This document shows, one piece after another, positions 60,691 through 64,000 of a DNA stretch of 64,000 nucleotides. The notes beneath the pieces are model-generated. The model made no database searches, was not told the origin of the DNA, and saw only the letters and a list, made by a program, of their open reading frames with translations. Location: positions 124,001-188,000 of the forward strand of contig JANNXJ010000016.1 in NCBI GenBank assembly GCA_031409515.1, read 5' to 3'. The first letter of the stretch is position 1. Every line of letters starts with the position of its first letter. Origin of the DNA: SHZI01 sp031409515. Lineage in GTDB: Bacteria > Pseudomonadota > Gammaproteobacteria > Steroidobacterales > GCA-2729495. The translations under genes were made by a program, and so were the position numbers.

Positions 60691-62253
60691 CTAACCAGTG
60701 CGTGCACGGGGGCCGGGGGTCGCTGGTGTCAGGTCATCGCTGGCCTGATCAAGAATTTCGAAGGGCCCGCGCCGACGTTTGCCCTCGCGCTGACTCTTGG
60801 CGCGATCCGAGCGCTCCTGCTCCAGCCGGGCAAGATACTCGGGACTGACATCGCCAGTAACGTACTGGCCGGAGAAGCACGACGTGTCGAAGTGCGTGAT
60901 GTCGCCGTTGTCATACCTGACTGCACGAATCAGATCATCGAGGTCCTGGTACATCAGCCAGTCCGCCCCGATGAATTCCTGCACCTGTCGCTCGGTGCGG
61001 CCGTGGGCAATCAGTTCGCTGGCAGCGGGCATATCAATGCCGTAGACGTTAGGGTAACGCACCGGTGGCGACGCGGAGGCAAAGTAGACCCGACGGGCGC
61101 CCGCCTCCCTGGCCATTTCAATGATCTGCTTCGAGGTCGTCCCGCGAACGATGGAGTCGTCTACCAGCAGGACGTTCTTGTCACGAAATTCCAGATCAAT
61201 CGCGTTCAGCTTGCGCCGCACGGACTGCCGCCGCTGATCCTGGCCGGGCATGATGAACGTGCGGCCTATATAGCGGTTCTTGATAAACCCCTCGCGGTAT
61301 TTCACGCCGAGCCGGTGGGCGACCTCGAGCGCGCTGGTGCGACTGGAGTCGGGAATCGGAATTACGACCTCGATATCGTGGTCAGGCATTTCCCTCAGGA
61401 TCTTGTCGGCGAGGCGCTCGCCCATGCGCAGCCGGGATTTGTAGACCGATATTCTGTCGATGATCGAATCGGGCCGCGCAAAATACACGTATTCGAATAT
61501 GCAGGGGGTGTAACTGCGCCGCTCGCCACATTGCCGGCTATGGAGCGTCCCGTCGATCTCCATGATGACGGCCTCCCCGGGCAGAACATCGCGCACGACC
61601 TTGAAATCCAGCGCGTCCATGGCAACACTTTCCGACGCGACCATGTGCTCGATACCCCTGGTAGTCTCCCGCCGCCCCATGCACAGGGGCCGCAGGCCGT
61701 GGGGATCCCGGAACGCCACAATGCCGTAGCCGATGATGAGGGCAACGACGGCATAGCCTCCCCGGCAGCGGCGATGAACAGCAGCCACTGCCGCAAAGAT
61801 CGCCTCAGGCGTGACCCGCTCTGTACCCTGACACTGCAATTCGTGGGCAAAGACATTGAGCAACGCTTCGGTGTCGGAACCAGTATTGAGGTGCCGGCGG
61901 TCCTGCTGGACCAGCATCTCCTTGAGTTCCTCAGAGTTGGTGAGGTTGCCGTTATGGGCGAGACCAATGCCGTAGGGCGAGTTCACGTAGAAGGGCTGGG
62001 CCTCGGAGGACTTCAGGGTTCCGGCCGTCGGATAGCGGCAGTGGCCAATGCCGACGTTCCCCCGCAGCTCGTCCATATGCTGCTGCTGAAAGACGTCGCT
62101 TACGAGGCCGTTCTTCTTGCGGGTACAGAACGTACCGTTCCAGTCGGTCATCATGCCGGCAGCGTCCTGCCCGCGATGCTGGAGTACGGTCAACGCATCA
62201 TAAATAGCCTGATTGACAGGCCGGTTGCCGACAATGCCAACGATGCCACACAC
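60691..62253 (-). CDS. purF: Amidophosphoribosyltransferase
   Basis: The 520-residue protein (505 in E. coli) starts MCGIVGIVGNRPVNQAIYD, with Cys2 as the nucleophile of the class II glutaminase. HNGNLTNSEELKEML, GTERV and the PRPP-binding signature NVLLVDDSIVRGTTSKQII follow. VIPIPDSSRTSALEVAHRLG and KNRYIGRTFIMPGQDQRR are the phosphoribosyltransferase landmarks. It makes 5-phosphoribosylamine in the first step of purine synthesis. It lies one base downstream of cvpA, an order conserved in gammaproteobacteria. Confidence 0.97.
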   Translation of the reverse strand: MCGIVGIVGNRPVNQAIYDALTVLQHRGQDAAGMMTDWNGTFCTRKKNGLVSDVFQQQHMDELRGNVGIGHCRYPTAGTLKSSEAQPFYVNSPYGIGLAHNGNLTNSEELKEMLVQQDRRHLNTGSDTEALLNVFAHELQCQGTERVTPEAIFAAVAAVHRRCRGGYAVVALIIGYGIVAFRDPHGLRPLCMGRRETTRGIEHMVASESVAMDALDFKVVRDVLPGEAVIMEIDGTLHSRQCGERRSYTPCIFEYVYFARPDSIIDRISVYKSRLRMGERLADKILREMPDHDIEVVIPIPDSSRTSALEVAHRLGVKYREGFIKNRYIGRTFIMPGQDQRRQSVRRKLNAIDLEFRDKNVLLVDDSIVRGTTSKQIIEMAREAGARRVYFASASPPVRYPNVYGIDMPAASELIAHGRTERQVQEFIGADWLMYQDLDDLIRAVRYDNGDITHFDTSCFSGQYVTGDVSPEYLARLEQERSDRAKSQREGKRRRGPFEILDQASDDLTPATPGPRARTG

Positions 62254-62254
62254 G

Positions 62255-62749
62255 CTAGAGCCGGACTCCTTGTTGCTGGGCTAGCTGCTCCTGGGCCGCA
62301 TCCCGCAGCTCAGCCCCTACCTGAGCCGCATACGGTAGCAGCTTGGACTCCCGCCACCAAGGCTCAGCAGAAAACCCGCCGAGCTCAAGCGCCAGGACCA
62401 GGATGCCGGCAAGCACCACCCCGCGGGCAATACCAAACAGCACGCCAAGGGCGCGGTCAGTACCGGTAATGACACTTTTCCGGACAAAGTACCCGATGAG
62501 CCAGGCCACCACGCTACCGGCAAACAGGACACCAACGAACAGCGCCACCCGTCCAGCCCAGAGCCGCCACAACGGGTTATCAAGCGTGTTGCTGAAAAAG
62601 TGGGCAGCCTGCCCACCGAATCGGGCAGCGCACCAGAGCGCCAGCACCCAGATCACCAGGGACAGTGCCTCCCGGATGAGACCGCGCACAGCGCCAACCA
62701 GCGCCGAAAGCAGGAGCACACCCAGCAGTATGTAGTCGAACGGGGTCAT
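62255..62749 (-). CDS. cvpA: CvpA family membrane protein
   Basis: The 164-residue inner-membrane protein has four hydrophobic spans and opens with FDYILLGVLLLSALVGAVRG, matching CvpA (162 residues in E. coli). RALGVLFGIARGVVLAGILV is the conserved R-x-G-x2-G segment. It is needed for colicin V production in E. coli, and its general role in the envelope is not settled. Position directly before purF is the classic arrangement. Confidence 0.93.
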   Translation of the reverse strand: MTPFDYILLGVLLLSALVGAVRGLIREALSLVIWVLALWCAARFGGQAAHFFSNTLDNPLWRLWAGRVALFVGVLFAGSVVAWLIGYFVRKSVITGTDRALGVLFGIARGVVLAGILVLALELGGFSAEPWWRESKLLPYAAQVGAELRDAAQEQLAQQQGVRL

Positions 62750-62782
62750 CTCAATTCCAGGTCCGGTGTATCAGTCATGAGA

Positions 62783-63427
62783 CTAACGTTTCCCAACGCG
62801 GCCACCCTTGAAACCAGCGGTGGCCAGTCGTTCGGCGAGCGCCTCGGCAGACGCCTTGTCACTTTCCGGACCAGCACGCACCCGATACAAGGTGCCGCTG
62901 GCGCCACCACCTCCAAGGACCGATGCACTAAACCCCTTGGCTTCCAGCTGCTCGACCAGGCGCTGGGAATTCTCCCGCTGCGAGAAGCTGCCCAGTTGGA
63001 CAAACCACTCGCCGCTGGCGGCGCCTGCTTCCTGTGCCAGTGAGCGGACGGGCTCGCGGGCAGCTGCGGCAGGGCTGGGGGCCTCGGTAACAGGCGCCAC
63101 GGCTGATCCCTGGGCTACCGGCTCAGGCTGCTGGTCCTCGGACGCCACTGGCTCCGGCGCAGATAGCGGGGGTTCCGGCAACGAGAGTGGGGCAGCGGCC
63201 GGACTGCCCGGAACCTGCGCTACCACAGGAGCGGGTGTCTCGCGGTCGGTACGATCCAGGCGGATCGTGTGCTGTCTCAGGTCGAGCGACTCCTCGCCGG
63301 GAGGATGGGTAATGGTGGCCCCGGAGTCGGGATTGCCATCCAGAATGGCTGGCACGACCAGCACCAGCACCGCGAGGAGACACGCCGCCCCAACCATTCT
63401 TTCTGCGAGCTGGCGGTCCATCAACAA
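62783..63427 (-). CDS. dedD: SPOR-domain protein DedD
   Basis: The 214-residue protein has a short cytoplasmic start, one membrane span (about residues 13-30), a long Pro/Ala-rich periplasmic linker and a C-terminal SPOR domain (about residues 138-210: EWFVQLGSFSQRENSQRL, LYRVRAGPESDKASAEAL). SPOR domains bind denuded peptidoglycan at the septum, so it is a cell-division protein. A second start at Met-3 is possible. The order folC-dedD-cvpA-purF is as in E. coli. Confidence 0.9.
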   Translation of the reverse strand: MLMDRQLAERMVGAACLLAVLVLVVPAILDGNPDSGATITHPPGEESLDLRQHTIRLDRTDRETPAPVVAQVPGSPAAAPLSLPEPPLSAPEPVASEDQQPEPVAQGSAVAPVTEAPSPAAAAREPVRSLAQEAGAASGEWFVQLGSFSQRENSQRLVEQLEAKGFSASVLGGGGASGTLYRVRAGPESDKASAEALAERLATAGFKGGRVGKR

Positions 63428-63445
63428 GAAATTCCCGTGGGGAAA

Positions 63446-64000
63446 TCAGTATAAACCAAGCCACTCAAGGGCGGGCGCAACTATCCTGAATGAACCGCAG
63501 ACCACAATTCGCCCCCCGGGCACTGTCACCCGATGGGCGAGTTCGAAGGCGCCCACAGGCTCAGGCACCCAGGTGATATCGCGAGCCCCGGCCTGCGCCA
63601 TAGCCTCCCGCATCCGGGCCTCCGAACTTGCCCTGGGGTCATCGACACCAGAGACAATCCAGCGCCCGGCCACAGGAACCAGTTGAGCCACAAAGTCGGC
63701 GATGGCCTTGTCGGCGAGCAGCGCCGTAACCATGGTGAACCCCCGCTGTCCGGCGGGCGACGGGTCGCGGGTTTTCAGCTGCTCACGCAATACTGCTGCC
63801 GCCTGGGGATTGTGGGCAACATCCAGTATCCACTCGTGCTCCCGCTGAACCGCTTGAAAACGACCGGGTGGCGTCGATGAAAGGAGCACGGGGTTCAGGA
63901 ACGACGCCGTCAGAGAGACCGTCGGGGTAAGGCGAGCCAGCGCCGCCAGGGCCAGACTGGCATTGCGGAACTGGGCTGCGGTCCAGTGACGAGGGGCACG
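63446..64000 (-). CDS. folC: Dihydrofolate synthase/folylpolyglutamate synthase, C-terminal part
   Basis: The open frame enters from the right edge; about 184 C-terminal residues are visible. GRFQAVQREHEWILDVAHNPQ (DVAHNP is the Mur-ligase-type C-domain signature), FTMVTALLADKAIADFVAQL and PGGRIVVCGSFRIVAPAL fit FolC. It adds glutamate to dihydropteroate and folate. The N-terminal ATP-binding domain lies outside the window. Confidence 0.9.
   Translation of the reverse strand, partial: RAPRHWTAAQFRNASLALAALARLTPTVSLTASFLNPVLLSSTPPGRFQAVQREHEWILDVAHNPQAAAVLREQLKTRDPSPAGQRGFTMVTALLADKAIADFVAQLVPVAGRWIVSGVDDPRASSEARMREAMAQAGARDITWVPEPVGAFELAHRVTVPGGRIVVCGSFRIVAPALEWLGLY

Noticed and set aside
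60892..62469. A 525-codon open frame antisense to purF
   Set aside because: It mirrors purF and part of cvpA exactly and has the composition of an antisense frame; purF is unmistakable.
1..64000. CRISPR array, insertion sequence, prophage or integrase
   Set aside because: No spaced direct repeats, transposase motifs or phage genes were seen anywhere in the window.

Overview
The window is GC-rich (low-to-mid 60s percent by eye) and reads as a gammaproteobacterial chromosome. The housekeeping half carries gene orders typical of that class: tig-clpP-clpX-lon-hupB-ppiD, a methyltransferase next to rnhA and dnaQ, purF-cvpA-dedD-folC, lpxH, and a tRNA Pro-Arg-His-Lys-Leu run upstream of tig. I cannot name a genus.

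Region 1 (1-10.9 kb, minus strand) is a tightly packed ten-gene run. Read in transcription order it holds a polytopic membrane protein faintly like a TRAP large permease, a six-bladed kelch-like protein, an iron-type alcohol dehydrogenase, an AMP-forming acyl ligase, a LuxE-type acyl-protein synthetase, a LuxC-type acyl-CoA reductase, an acyl carrier protein, an SDR, a GNAT-fold acyltransferase and a glycosyltransferase cut by the window edge. There is no luciferase, so this looks like an acyl-activation and reduction route attached to a surface glycan.

Region 2 (11-42.8 kb) is an exopolysaccharide locus of the kind linked to exosortase A (XrtA/PEP-CTERM) systems. It has an outer-membrane export lipoprotein, a chain-length determinant, a tyrosine autokinase, a beta-barrel protein, a DUF3473-type deacetylase and a FemAB protein in one minus-strand operon. 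Around it lie an O-antigen-ligase-like polymerase, five glycosyltransferases (the partial one included), two asparagine-synthetase-like enzymes, two more deacetylases, a membrane transglutaminase and an alpha/beta hydrolase. A precursor block follows: phosphomannomutase, GDP-mannose pyrophosphorylase, UDP-glucose dehydrogenase, phosphoglucose isomerase, a UDP-uronate epimerase and a UDP-HexNAc dehydrogenase. These predict an acidic polymer containing mannose and uronic acids. The exosortase, PrsK/PrsR and the initiating phosphoglycosyltransferase are not in the window. In the middle, a c-di-GMP-I (GEMM-I) riboswitch precedes a lipoprotein with Ig-like and FN3-like parts and a second secreted protein, which connects the locus to biofilm signalling.

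Region 3 (42.9-64 kb) is conserved core: nhaB, dnaQ, rnhA, a methyltransferase, fabI, ppiD, seven tRNAs, hupB, lon, clpX, clpP, tig, folD, a periplasmic cyclophilin, lpxH, a pseudo-receiver/Ser-Thr kinase fusion, purF, cvpA, dedD and the 3' part of folC. Three short GTAG-type REP palindromes are scattered in regions 2 and 3; in two of them the TAG of the repeat is the stop codon of the preceding gene.
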